Below, one piece after another: positions 13,901 to 23,291 of a DNA stretch of 64,000 nucleotides. Below the pieces are notes generated by a model. The model had not been told where the DNA came from. It saw only the letters and a list, made by a program, of their open reading frames with translations, and did no database searches. The position numbers were made by a program, and so were the translations under genes. The stretch is from contig CAIIXF020000009.1 of NCBI GenBank assembly GCA_903813345.2, forward strand, positions 26,636,740 to 26,700,739, given 5' to 3'. Numbering within the stretch: the first letter of the stretch is position 1; every line of letters begins with the position of its first letter. The stretch comes from Owenia fusiformis (taxonomy: Eukaryota; Annelida; Polychaeta; Sabellida; Oweniidae).

Positions 13901-16900
13901 CACAACATAGGTTTTTGTGATTTTCTGGAGTTTTGGCACACACTATGAATTACATTGTACATTGGTGAATTACATAGTTCATTGAATTACAATGTACATA
14001 CATACCCATATTGCTTTTTGGTGAATCTCCCACATATAATCAAGAACTTGCAGCATGAATAAACCAACACTCAATCCATCCCATTGAATTACATTGTACA
14101 CTGTACATTGGTGAATTACATTGTTCATTGAATTACATTGTACGTACATACCCATATTGCTTTTTGGTGAATCTCCCACATATAATCAAGAACTTGCAGC
14201 ATGAATAAACCAACACTCAATCCATCCCATTGAATTACATTGTACATTGGTGAATTACATTGCTCATTGAATTACATTGTACGTACATACCCGTATTGCT
14301 TTTTGGTGAATCTCAATCTCCCACATATAATCAAGAACTTGCAGCATTGGACGACGATAGTTAAACTTCTGTTCAAATTCAACACTCTCGCCTGTCGTCT
14401 CAATGCTGACAAACACATGAATCAGAGTCTGCGCCAGATACTGGATATGTGGATGTGAGTGGAATATGTGTTCTCTGTTGAAACTGAAAATAAAGTAAGA
14501 GTTTCATGGACTAGGAATCTACAGGTTTATCTATGTTGACAAACATCAGTTACAAGTTTGCTTTAAGAAATTACAACTTCAAGGTATTGACAACAAGGCA
14601 GTAACATGCTACATTTTACCACCAGCCATTTGTTATAAACGCTGAACACCGAACACCAACCACTGACTCCCCATTTCTGGTGGTGACGTAAAAACAGTTT
14701 CCAAAATGCATAACTGTATTCAGGAAAATTCATTCATGAGGAAGTTCATGAAATAACATAAATGTGTTGCTATGGACTTACTTGCCAATGATACCCATAC
14801 TGTATTCTCTTTCCTTTGGAGGAAGCAGTGCCTCTAAGGCCTCAGCCATTTTCGCACGTAAGTGAGGATTCTTCATGCGCTCTGGGCTCCCCATAAACAC
14901 CAGGATGAGAGTCATTAAATGATTCAGCTTCTCACCAGCTACCTATAGGATTAATAATTTGCAATTTGCAAAAGTCATGACTAATAATCAATCTCGAATA
15001 TGTCATAAATAAGAGCAGTTGGTTACTTACTTTCTGATCAGGCCTCATATACCTGGTCAATTGACAAGTTCTGGGAAAAGACACTTTTATGAGGAGTTTT
15101 GTGACTTTGCATTTCATATTTTCATAGATAATGTTAAATAATGGCACAGATTCGATTACAGATTTTATTGACTCTTGAAGTACTTTAAATGTTTAACATT
15201 TTAACAATTGATGAGTCCTCAATGCAAAGCATATAGCTCACCTCATAGATTGAGTCTTTGAATCGACGTAGAAACTGCATGAATTCTGTTGTATTATCCA
15301 TTAAGAACTCTGGGATGCATTTTAAGTGATACGGCACGTTGTCTGATAGTGGGAATGTAATTGGTAGGAACTCTTTGAGATTTTCATTGGTTGCTAGCTG
15401 ACAGAGCCAGGTTGCTGAGGCTATGTGGAAATTAAGACTGAGTTCTAATAGCTGAGGATCAGTCATCGCTGCTTTTAGACTAAGGAATGCAGCCATAACT
15501 GAAAAACAAAATTAATTGCTTATGTGAAAATATTGCTTTTGAAAACAATATTTTGTACTTTGCTGTGATGAAAGTTACATCACTCTAAAAATAAAATCTT
15601 AGACTTTTGTCCCATCTTATTTTATGATATATTGCAATACCACAGTAGCCTTAGATGGGTGATAAAATAGATGTGCTTCCACTTAGCTTCCACTAAGACT
15701 AAGAGTATATTCTACTTTAAATAAATCACTCCATATTCCAACAAGGCATTAACATGCAAATGTCACCATCTACCACTTGTTATAGATGCTGACTGCCTAA
15801 CCCCAAATGCCAACTGCCAAATACCCACTGACTGCCGAACACCACAAAATGTTGAAGACTATAACAATATGTCACCACAAGAACCAACCTTTATCCATTC
15901 TCTGTTGCAGCTTTCTTCCCGGATCAGTATTTTCTGCTCCTTGGTTTCGTATTTCAACCCATACATTTTGTATATCATGTAAAGTCCGATTTAAATTCTT
16001 GAATTTTTCTAGACACACGTGAAAGCCTAAATTGAGGCACCTGTGTGCTAAGTAGTAGCACTCTGTTACAAATGAGTAGGTTTCATCAGGATTTGGTCTC
16101 TCATTTTCCTCACTTGGCACCATGCACGTTTCTTCTGACAAATCTGAAATTAAATTAAATGCATAAATCTGTTTACCAGTTTTCATAACAGAGAGGTTTG
16201 CTGATTTGTCAATAATGGTTTAAAACCTAAATGATGAAACTAATATTATTTAGAATAATGGCCTGGAATTTCTGATGATTATAAGTCCCTCATACTCTAT
16301 TCTCTAAAAAATATATACAGTAAAAACTGTCTCTAATCCTACCACTGGGACTGGTAAAAAATGTTTGAATAACCAGGTGTTCACATTTCAAAGTTTTTTA
16401 AATATGTGAGTCAATGGATGATAATGAAATGTGTTCACATTGAGAGGTTTTCTAAATATGTGAGTCAATGGATGATAATGAAATGTGTTCACATTGAGAG
16501 GTTTTCTAAATATGTGAGTCAATGGATGATAATGAAATGTGTTCACATTTCAAGGTTTTTTAAATATGTGAGTCAATGGATGATAATGAAATGTGTTCAC
16601 ATTGAGAGGTTTTCTAAATATGTGAGTCAATGGATGATAATGAAATGTGTTCACATTGAGAGGTTTTCTAAATATGTGAGTCAATGGATGATAATGAAAT
16701 GTGTTCACATTGAGAGGTTTTTTAAATATGTGAGTCAATGGATGATAATGAAATGTGTTCACATTGAGAGGTTTTTTAAATATGTGAGTCAATGGATGAT
16801 AATGAAATGTGTTCACATTGAGAGGTTTTCTAAATATGTGAGTCAATGGATGATAATGAAATGTGTTCACATTGAGAGGTTTTCTAAATATGTGAGCCAA

Positions 16901-19900
16901 TGGATGATAATGAAATGTGTTCACATTGAGAGGTTTTTTAAATATGTGAGTCAATGGATGATAATGAAATGTGTTCACATTGAGAGGTTTTCTAAATATG
17001 TGAGTCAATGGATGATAATGAAATGTGTTCACATTGAGAGGTTTTTTAAATATGTGAGTCAATGGATGATAATGAAATGTGTTCACATTGAGAGGTTTTC
17101 TAAATATGTGAGTCAATGGATGATAATGAAATGTGTTCACATTGAGAGGTTTTCTAAATATGTGAGCCAATGGATAATAATAAAATGTTAAATTGAGAGG
17201 TTTCAGATTAGAGAAGTGTTCAGATATATAGGTTCAACTGGAGTAGAAAAGGTATGTAAATTAGAAAGTCCAGGTACCAATACTGAACACAACAGATTTC
17301 CCTAAAACAAGTGCTAACATCCTTCTTTTTTTAATTTTTTAATTAAAATCAATGTATCATATCTACAGGTTGTAGTGGGTATGACCCCCAAGAGGGAGTA
17401 TTAGGTGCCACATAATGGTATTTACAATGATTTGTGAAATATTATAAGAAGTGTACATGTAATTGTGTAAACCTTACCTGTCATATGTATGGATCTTTGC
17501 CTAGTTTCACCAGCAGGTACAACAACTCTACAGTATGTTGGCTGGATTTTCAACAATTTTGGTGAACAAGGCTGGCTGAATGGCTGACAAAGTTTTAACA
17601 GGATCCCACATAAATTCATGTAAAAGCCATCTGAAGCATACATTGTACCAAATATCGCTGGCATCTGGGAAGACCAGATTTTTGCCCGACCTGCAAGGTT
17701 CATTAGATGTAGTAAATAAAAGTGTGTAATTTTAGTATGCTTCATAACATCCATAATGGCCCTATATTTAAGAAATATAGATCGAAGAGCAGGGGTAATA
17801 TTGTTGAATACACCCCGCAGGGCTACGCACAAATGTTTTCTGTTTCTGTGTTGTGCCTAGCCCTAAGGGGTGTATTCGACGATATTACCCCTGCTCTGAG
17901 GTCTATATTACGATTCGAAACATGAAAACTCACCAAAATGTTTCGTATATTCATTATGGTCTGCCATTACTATGACCTGCCGTTAAAAACAAAGTGGAGG
18001 AAAGTGAGCCTCAATAAATACCCAATGAACAATTGGCGCAACAAGGAAATACCACAAGATATTTCTATGTCATGTGATGCATATTTAACTAATCACAAAA
18101 TGAGAAACATGACATTGAGTCAACAAATATCTTAAAAGAGTGTTTCAATTACCTGTATTAGCTTTCATGCAGTTGCCCAGCCAACTGAGAATATCATGTT
18201 TTGCCTGTGGACTTGCTTTCAGTAGATTGTAGATAATCTGGTACACTCTCTCCTGGACCATACTGAGAGCCTAAAATATAACCAATCCAAAGATATAATG
18301 TATGTATTTAGAAATAAAAAGTAAGCATGTTTTGTGAGATTTCCTAACATTTCAAATGTTTCTCCCAAAAATCTGGAAAAGATTTTGAATATTTTCAGGG
18401 GAAAATTTTGGAATGGTAAAAATCTAGAAATAAGAAGACCTTTAGCCTTTAAATGAACAAGAATTAAAAGGTTTCTGTTATTTTATTAAATCAAGGACAA
18501 CGATTAAGATTTATTTTATAAACACATATACATTGTAAACTTGTAGTGGCTTTGCTTGAGGCATTATCAGCCAGTTGATTAATAATTGCAGGGTGAGGAA
18601 AAAAGAAAAATTAAATAAGATTAAGTTAAGAGCGAACGTCTCACCAATTTTGTCTTGTTCATGAGACATCCAATATATCTCAACTCGTGAAATTTCCATT
18701 TCAGGCTTTTCCATTAGGATTTCTAATAATTTCATTATTGACATAATTTATTGATTCAGAAACTCAAAAATACTGTATTTTGACCTACCTGCCAGATATT
18801 ACCCTCTGTGATGTCATGATCACGCTGGCTGGTTCTGGAGGGTTCGTCGAAAAATTCATATGGTCCTGCATCATTTTTTGCAATACAGCTTTTAGCTATG
18901 ATCAGTCCAAGAAGTGAATCTTCATAAGCCTTCCCATTGGTCAGATTTGACGGGATGATATGTTTCATGAATGCCTGTAAGGTAAAAATAATTTTAATAT
19001 ATACATGAAAGTAAAATCACATTTCGATGTATATAACTGTCAATTTGAACTTTAATCAATGCATATACAACTTACATTTAAGAACTGGACTACAAGATCT
19101 AAATAAAGTGAAATTTTGTTACTTGTATATATGTTGAATCATTAATTCTATAAAAAATAAGTTATTATGTACTTGGCATCACACATACATGTGATACACC
19201 TTCCTGTACTTTACCCACCTCTGCCAACCATGCCTTCCTTGAGAAAAAAGTCACTACATCTATATATCTAAACAGCAAACTGTGACTGAGTGTGAAATCT
19301 TTTAGGAATTTATTCCTCAGTTCATCAAAGACTGGCCAGAAGCAATCAAATACAGACCCCTCTTCACTTTCATTATCTATCGCCATACTAACTCGTTCAA
19401 AGTATTCACACACAGCTTCTGCATCTAAAATACGGTTATGAATACAGTTGATGTCAGATCAAATATATACGTCATTCTTGTTCTTAATTTATGGATATTG
19501 GTTAACTAAAATGAATATTTATTTTATATTAGAATTCAAAAATAAAATATTGAATGAACGAAAATTTACTTGAACTAAAAATGCATGAGCAATGCATAAG
19601 AATATCTGAATTTTGCAATACCTAAACTTTACAATGTGAACTTTACAATACCTGAACTGGAAAATTCCTCTAGGAAGATCTCCAAAAAGTGCTTAGCTGG
19701 TTCTACCCTTGTAAAGAACTCTGGATGCTGCATGCAAGTCTTTGAGTTCATCAGTATCACCTATATCAATAAATATACATTGTATTTTAATCTCAAGATA
19801 GACATTTCCAACAGATCATGCCATCCACCTTTTGATCAAAAAACTACAATATATTGGCTCGATTGATGATGTCATAGGTTGTACTTTTTTCAAAATTTGC

Positions 19901-22900
19901 GATAAGTTAATACTAATTTGTATGGACAGATTGCTTCCTACAACCATTATGACATTATCAATCTAGCCAATATATTATAGTTTCTCTGAAGTATCAAAAT
20001 ATGACATGATTTATTGATAACTTCATAATATCACATGTCTCATGTTCATGTATAAAAATAAAGATTTTAGAGATTATAATCAGAATTTACAGATTAACCT
20101 ACATAATTACAAAATCTGTCTATAAATAGTAATGAGAATGACGTATAGCCTTCAAATTATATCCTTTCAAAATGATTAAGGGATAAATACAGAGATTCTA
20201 TGCTTTTAATGGCACTTTTATGTGACTGCTTATTTGTCTGATCTTGTTCGATGACTGAACGCAAATGAGGCTTTTATTAAAGGAAAAAATAAAATCAAAA
20301 GTGGTTATTTGTCATAAATCATAGATATCATAGAAACAATGATTTAGTAGCAATTTTAATACAGCAGTAAATGTAATCTTGATTCAAGACCCTGGACCCC
20401 CCCATATCTACTTCAACAACAGGCTGTTAAAATAGATGGGGGTTTGAAGCATGACTACAATAAATAAATGAGGCATTCCCATATCAAAATATCTTGTTGC
20501 ATATTCTATTGGAGAACTTATCTTAGTGTAAGTCCTTTAATTTGTTGCCATGGTAACTGTTATTGCCCAAATTCTGAAGATGTCTCTTACATGCTTAAAG
20601 GTTATCACTGTGTATCAGTTAAGCTGACCATGGCCTCTCAATTTATCACATTGGAACAAATGTCTCATGATTCATCAACCTGATACTTTGACCATTTAGA
20701 GCTTGCAAAGAATGGAACTGATAGAAGCCTTTGATCTCTCAAGATGATGATTCATTGCCATGGTAACAGATATTATTTTTTATAACTAACATTCAAATAG
20801 CATGATTCTTGGAAAAAACAAATCAAATTAATGGTCTTATTCACAGTTAATTAGGGTGAACATTTTGAAATTAAAATTGATATTGTTGAATTGAAAATAA
20901 AATAAATGGTGGGAAGGGACCCCTGATCTAACTACATATGAAGATCCTGTACATGTATCTTGAGATCTAGCTGAGTGTTGAATCTAAGTGATGACAAAAC
21001 CAACCAAAAAACAGCTATTTGAAATTTTCAATTTCATTCTCAGGTCATAATAATATCAGGTTTTACCTCCTGGAGCATTGCAATGTGGCCATCATTGGTC
21101 GACTTTATCTCACTGAGTGATCGTTTAAAGCATTCATACAGATATCTCAAGGGTTGATCTCTCCCAGCTATTCCAAGTTCCCTTGGGTTAGGTCTTCCAG
21201 TGGTGGTGCGTATAACATGGTCTGTAGGTTCAGGCATCATAAGCCTCTCAAATACAGCCTGTAACATATGAGTAGCTGTATATTCATTATAGTACACAGT
21301 CATTAACATTTGATTATCATTATTGAAGGGTTTCTTAGGAGAGGAGGGTGTTCTTCATGGATGTCAGACCCAGGTATCTCACCAGGCTTTTTGTCAACAG
21401 TGTGCTAAATTTAATTTTTACATAAATATTGCAATGTTTTATCCCTGACAGAGCGCTACATATGGGGTGACATCTGACATGTAACATTTGAATTTTCAGT
21501 AGATGTCAATGCCTGGCTACTCTTTTGATGGTAAGAACAGTGATCGCTGTCAAAACTGTTAAAACTGAAAAACAGACCAGCTATCAAAATATGAAAATAT
21601 AGGAATGTACATGCTGAAAATTAGCTGGCCCAGATTAGAACAAGGCACTAACAAGCAAATAACAAACAAAATGTCACCACCTGCCATTTGTTACAGACTC
21701 CCGAATGCCGGACACAAACTGCCGGACACCATCCGCGATAACGTTGGAGACTATAACAATATAACTACAGTGTAGCTGAATTCACAGCCCTGGACCCTTA
21801 TTAATTCAGATATATGACTACAAAGTCTCAAACTTTCCCTGATAATTGATAGAATGAAAGGCATTTAAAGGGCACAAATAGGGCCAAAGAGAAGGAAATA
21901 CTGAAACACAAACCAGTTGAACTCAGCTTTTAGGTTACATACCTGTTCAAGACAATCAAAATCCAGCCAATCCTGCCCTTTTAAGGAAACGTGTAAATCC
22001 TCCAGAAATACACATTCACATGGTCGCCTGCCATACCCAGTAACTTCTGAATAAAAATATAGATATTTGGATATTAATGTCTTACTGTAAATTAAATTAA
22101 GGAGCCCAGTTCAGTAATCTTAACTTGGAGCATTTAAATACATGTACAGTAGAATTGCATCCGTAGGGCCATCTTGTAATGTACATGTTAGTCAAAGCAA
22201 CCCATTTAAAGAACATTGTTGAATAGATATATAGAGTAAATGTTTACCTTTATCCAGTGTGATAAGGAAGACACTTTCCAGCAGGTTGTTCACTTCTAAC
22301 TTTTCCAAATCTACATCAGTTATATCTTCATCATCAACTGTTGCTTCTTTATCACTTGCTTTTGGCAACGGGACTGCAACTGGCTCATTTGACACAATTG
22401 GTTGCTTTTCCACTATGGCTGCTATAAATATTCATGATTGAAATTAATACACCTGTACACTGTGCAGGTACTTTTATTCATTCAAGTTGTATTGAACCTG
22501 TAATGATTTAGTAACGTGACCTTTCACTGCTACCTTTAATTCTATGATTTTTTCATTCAAAGTCATGTTTTGTAAGATAGGTGGCAGGGTAAGAGCACAC
22601 TGGTCTTTGAGAATTAAAATGCTACATTTGGATAATGCAAATAACCAGGAAAAAATAACCAGTAGGTTAATATGCTCCAAAATGATTTTTCTCTGGGAAA
22701 ATATGATCTTTTCATGTAATACACTCCATACGATTTTTTTCTGGGGATAATACGATTTTTGTTCCTTCATATTTCCCTGGGAAAACAGAAGTATTATGGA
22801 ATAAATCAGTATACAGTCCTCCAAAGGATTTGTCACACTAGTGGGTGCAAAATTTTCATTTTCACAATTCAGGCTAAAATATGCCAATTTTTTATGATTT

Positions 22901-23278
22901 TTCTCATTTTCAAGTGCATGGAATAAATGGATTTTCAAGAAGGAGCAAGCCTGTTTTTAAAATCTCAGATGGGTGCTATGCCCACTTGCTTTAATGCTAG
23001 GGAGATGTGATAAGTTTTTGAGTGCTAGTATTCTGAATCAAACAGAAAATTCTTTATTTGATGTTTCAATGACATTCTACAAAACCATTTTGTCCAAAAA
23101 AAAACATTAAAATTTAAACATCTTCTGGAGTGGATGTTGATCATGGGACTCTATGATTCAAGACCAATGAACATCAATTAAACTCACCTGCATGAGCTTG
23201 AGTTTGGCTGAACTGTTGCGCTTTCTCAAGGCTGGGAAATAAACTAGCAAATGGATTGCCTTTTAAGTTATCACCCAT
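1771..23278 (-). CDS. UBE4A: Ubiquitin conjugation factor E4 A (U-box E3/E4 ligase), 18 coding exons
   Basis: UBE4A is a U-box ubiquitin ligase of the Ufd2 family that extends or attaches ubiquitin chains with an E2 enzyme. The coding sequence joins minus-strand exons 23278-23188, 22421-22248, 22046-21943, 21258-21067, 19760-19652, 19424-19219, 18974-18789, 18270-18153, 17690-17478, 16143-15889, 15498-15242, 14942-14782, 14483-14291, 9918-9805, 9337-9086, 8404-8153, 2293-2136 and 1903-1771. All have GT/AG borders and phases agree, giving 3168 nt (1055 codons plus stop). Landmarks shared with the vertebrate protein as I remember it are GNPFASLF near the start, GQDWLDF (about 115), ILSWLGNC (about 380), [11 protein letters not shown] (about 727), [10 protein letters not shown] (about 835), NKPGPMIM (about 940) and the U-box words [11 protein letters not shown] (about 978) and [12 protein letters not shown] (about 1012). 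Residues roughly 290-960 are the Ufd2 core; about 975-1050 are the U-box. The acidic DDDD tail is near the stop. About 11 residues present in the vertebrate protein seem absent at the 21067/19760 junction. Confidence 0.95.
2136..2293 (-). CDS. UBE4A: UBE4A exon 18 (U-box, first part)
   Basis: Codons 960-1012. After an alanine and glutamate-rich linker it starts the U-box with [20 protein letters not shown] and [11 protein letters not shown]. It ends CTAAG|GTATAG in phase 2, so the serine of SDQTDP is split between exons. The 5.9 kb intron upstream holds a large inverted-repeat element. Confidence 0.95.
4145..4342 (-). pseudogene. Inverted copy of the element gene's C-terminal end
   Basis: The minus-strand frame reads [34 protein letters not shown] and GEVFKKD with a stop. 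It matches the block on the plus strand at about 6290-6441. It lies in the left arm and shows that the arm was copied from the 3' end of the internal gene. Confidence 0.7.
4680..6441 (+). pseudogene. Decayed transposon-borne gene of an abundant invertebrate repeat family
   Basis: Frames 4680-5012 and downstream fragments contain words typical of a large, uncharacterised protein family common in marine invertebrate genomes and linked to repeats: [13 protein letters not shown], a GWVIGFxxNPxA block, [15 protein letters not shown] (about 5296-5340), an SERVDF.DSYQ block (about 5525-5560) and IQEEADTKM (about 5785-5810). Several frameshifts and stops separate them. A final block near 6303-6441 ([26 protein letters not shown] stop) is the likely C-terminus. 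The function of the family is unknown to me. The match is from memory of its motif order, not a search. Confidence 0.6.
5917..6297 (+). repeat. 191-bp tandem duplication at the inner edge of the right arm
   Basis: The block starting GTGCATTTGTTCAATGAGG is present at 5917 and again at 6108, nearly identical. It includes the AATAGCCAGAAATACC segment at the arm boundary. It duplicates part of the element gene's 3' region. Confidence 0.85.
8153..8404 (-). CDS. UBE4A: UBE4A exon 17
   Basis: Codons 876-959. It encodes [56 protein letters not shown] and [20 protein letters not shown], the end of the Ufd2 core. Acceptor AAAG, donor AAG|GTGGGT, phase 0. Confidence 0.95.
9086..9337 (-). CDS. UBE4A: UBE4A exon 16
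   Basis: Codons 792-875. It encodes [49 protein letters not shown] and [11 protein letters not shown]. Acceptor TTTTAG, donor CTG|GTATGT, phase 0. Confidence 0.95.
9805..9918 (-). CDS. UBE4A: UBE4A exon 15
   Basis: Codons 754-791. It encodes [20 protein letters not shown] and DEALQ, matching vertebrate [20 protein letters not shown]. Acceptor TTTCAG, donor CAG|GTACAT, phase 0. It is separated from exon 14 by 4.4 kb, mostly transposon. Confidence 0.95.
10069..13945. mobile_element. 3.9 kb transposon with long nested inverted repeats, in a UBE4A intron
   Basis: The ends are TAGTGTGTGCCAAA (10069) and its inverse ending at 13945, flanked by TGA on both sides (10066-10068, 13946-13948). The empty-site order CCCATTGAATTAC is preserved nearby at 14081 and 14226, which supports a 3-bp target duplication. 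The outer arms pair over about 500 bp (10069-10580 with 13945-13455). Each half also folds on itself: the block with GGGCTCACACAAGGATCAAC occurs at about 10525, inverted at 10733, forward at 13263 and inverted at 13478. I see no intact transposase gene. The middle holds a degenerate AAGGTCA array. Confidence 0.8.
11215..11835 (+). repeat. Degenerate tandem array rich in TCAAGGTCA
   Basis: About six units of 80-120 bp contain, in order, a TGACC(C/T)TT word, AACCxATGATTAGGTGACCT, TTTCAAGGTCA, ATATCTA and TTTGGxxTTTT. TCAAGGTCA or close variants occur at about 11413, 11506, 11593, 11680, 11690 and 11790. It sits inside the 3.9 kb element. Confidence 0.7.
13946..14230 (-). repeat. Two partial tandem copies of UBE4A exon 14 3' end with its donor
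   Basis: Units at 13946-14085 and 14086-14230 repeat the sequence starting at 14231 that contains the end of exon 14. Each copy keeps the coding words [15 protein letters not shown] on the minus strand and a GGGTATGT donor, but has no acceptor. Both lack the CAATCT hexamer of the real exon. A further truncated unit at about 10020-10068 lies on the other side of the 3.9 kb transposon. Confidence 0.85.
14291..14483 (-). CDS. UBE4A: UBE4A exon 14
   Basis: Codons 689-753. It encodes [17 protein letters not shown] and [20 protein letters not shown]. The donor is ATACGG|GTATGT. The 3' half of this exon and the following intron start are present as two more tandem copies at 13946-14230, which lack the 6 nt that make the extra IE dipeptide here. 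Confidence 0.93.
14591..14695 (+). repeat. Dispersed ACAAGGC/TGTCACCAC repeat, copy 2
   Basis: Contains CAAGGCAGTAACATGC, CCATTTGTTATAAACGC and GAACACCGAACACC. It lies in the intron between UBE4A exons 13 and 14. Confidence 0.6.
14782..14942 (-). CDS. UBE4A: UBE4A exon 13
   Basis: Codons 636-689. It encodes [20 protein letters not shown], almost identical to the vertebrate segment. It ends GGCAA|GTAAGT in phase 2. Confidence 0.95.
15242..15498 (-). CDS. UBE4A: UBE4A exon 12
   Basis: Codons 550-635. It encodes [38 protein letters not shown] and [14 protein letters not shown]. Acceptor TTTTTCAG, donor GAG|GTGAGC, phase 0. Confidence 0.95.
15741..15885 (+). repeat. Dispersed ACAAGGC/TGTCACCAC repeat, copy 3
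   Basis: Starts ACAAGGCATTAACATGC, continues TGTCACCATC, CTTGTTATAGATGC and runs of TGCC, and ends AGACTATAACAATAT. It abuts the donor of UBE4A exon 11. Confidence 0.65.
15889..16143 (-). CDS. UBE4A: UBE4A exon 11
   Basis: Codons 465-550. It begins [13 protein letters not shown], with [19 protein letters not shown] in the middle. The donor AAAG|GTTGGT is weaker than its neighbours. A dispersed ACAAGGC repeat ends a few bases beyond this donor. Confidence 0.92.
16390..17190 (+). repeat. 54-bp satellite, about 15 copies, in a UBE4A intron
   Basis: The unit TATGTGAGTCAATGGATGAT plus about 34 further bases repeats with very few changes. Because 54 is a multiple of three, both strands stay open and would read, for example, [18 protein letters not shown] on the plus strand. 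I treat the reading frames as artefacts of the repeat. A single diverged relative lies at about 55423-55540. Confidence 0.95.
17478..17690 (-). CDS. UBE4A: UBE4A exon 10
   Basis: Codons 394-465. It encodes [34 protein letters not shown] and PTYC, the start of the Ufd2 core armadillo-like fold. Donor CAG|GTAAGG, phase 1. Confidence 0.95.
17786..17896. repeat. Quasi-palindrome, arms about 38 bp
   Basis: AGAGCAGGGGTAATATTGTT (17786) through the CACCCC block pairs with the inverted AGCCCTAAGGGGTGTATTCG (17859) onwards. The loop is about 35 bp. It lies in the intron between exons 9 and 10 of UBE4A. Confidence 0.8.
18153..18270 (-). CDS. UBE4A: UBE4A exon 9
   Basis: Codons 355-394. It contains the hallmark [17 protein letters not shown]. 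Acceptor TTTTAG, donor CAG|GTAATT, phase 1. Confidence 0.93.
18789..18974 (-). CDS. UBE4A: UBE4A exon 8
   Basis: Codons 293-354. It encodes [19 protein letters not shown] and [11 protein letters not shown], matching [23 protein letters not shown] of vertebrates, then FFDEPSRTS. It ends IWQ at CAG|GTAGGT, phase 0. Confidence 0.92.
19219..19424 (-). CDS. UBE4A: UBE4A exon 7
   Basis: Codons 224-292. It encodes [13 protein letters not shown] and [18 protein letters not shown]. The donor GAG|GTGGGT was chosen over an adjacent GTAAAG because only it keeps phase 0 and aligns with the vertebrate protein at the join into AFMKHIIP. Confidence 0.88.
19652..19760 (-). CDS. UBE4A: UBE4A exon 6
   Basis: Codons 188-224. 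The acceptor ATATAG leads into [16 protein letters not shown] and a helix FLEIFLEEF. The donor is CAG|GTATTG, phase 1. Homology at its start suggests about 11 residues are absent from the join with exon 5, either truly lost or in an unseen microexon in 19761-21066. Confidence 0.85.
20544..20557. promoter_or_regulatory. X-box-like motif in a UBE4A intron
   Basis: GTTGCCATGGTAAC fits the palindromic RFX-type X-box pattern. A second, weaker one (ATTGCCATGGTAAC) is at 20754-20767. Function is inferred only from the motif. Confidence 0.35.
21067..21258 (-). CDS. UBE4A: UBE4A exon 5
   Basis: Codons 124-187. It begins [11 protein letters not shown] and continues through [16 protein letters not shown], corresponding to the vertebrate YLYSCFQRAKEEI. 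It ends GGAG|GTAAAA in phase 0. Confidence 0.92.
21640..21775 (+). repeat. Dispersed ACAAGGC/TGTCACCAC repeat, copy 4
   Basis: Contains ACAAGGCACTAAC, AATGTCACCACCTGCC, TTTGTTACAGACTCC, two GCCGGACAC words and AGACTATAACAATATAAC. It lies in the intron between exons 4 and 5. Confidence 0.65.
21943..22046 (-). CDS. UBE4A: UBE4A exon 4
   Basis: Codons 89-123. It contains CVFLEDLHV and [12 protein letters not shown], matching the vertebrate CVYLEEMAVELEDQDWLD region. Acceptor TTCAG, donor CAG|GTATGT, phase 0. Confidence 0.92.
22248..22421 (-). CDS. UBE4A: UBE4A exon 3
   Basis: Codons 31-89. It encodes a poorly conserved acidic linker followed by the conserved SVFLITLDK segment. The acceptor is TAGCAG, a tandem NAGNAG site; using the second AG would remove one alanine and keep the frame. 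The donor is AAG|GTAAAC, phase 1. Confidence 0.9.
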
Positions 23279-23291
23279 ATTGATACTGTAG
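23188..23291 (-). CDS. UBE4A: UBE4A exon 2 (start codon exon)
   Basis: Contains 13 nt of leader and codons 1-31. The start at 23278 gives [17 protein letters not shown], like the conserved NPFAxLFxSL start of UBE4A. It ends CAG|GTGAGT in phase 1. Confidence 0.9.

Noticed and set aside
16406-17191. A 261-codon plus-strand frame and a 206-codon minus-strand frame
   Set aside because: Both are produced by the 54-bp satellite, whose unit length is divisible by three; they sit in a UBE4A intron.
22474-22938. 154-codon minus-strand frame between UBE4A exons 2 and 3
   Set aside because: AT-rich, lysine/isoleucine/leucine dominated, no motif, and inside an intron with good splice borders on both sides.
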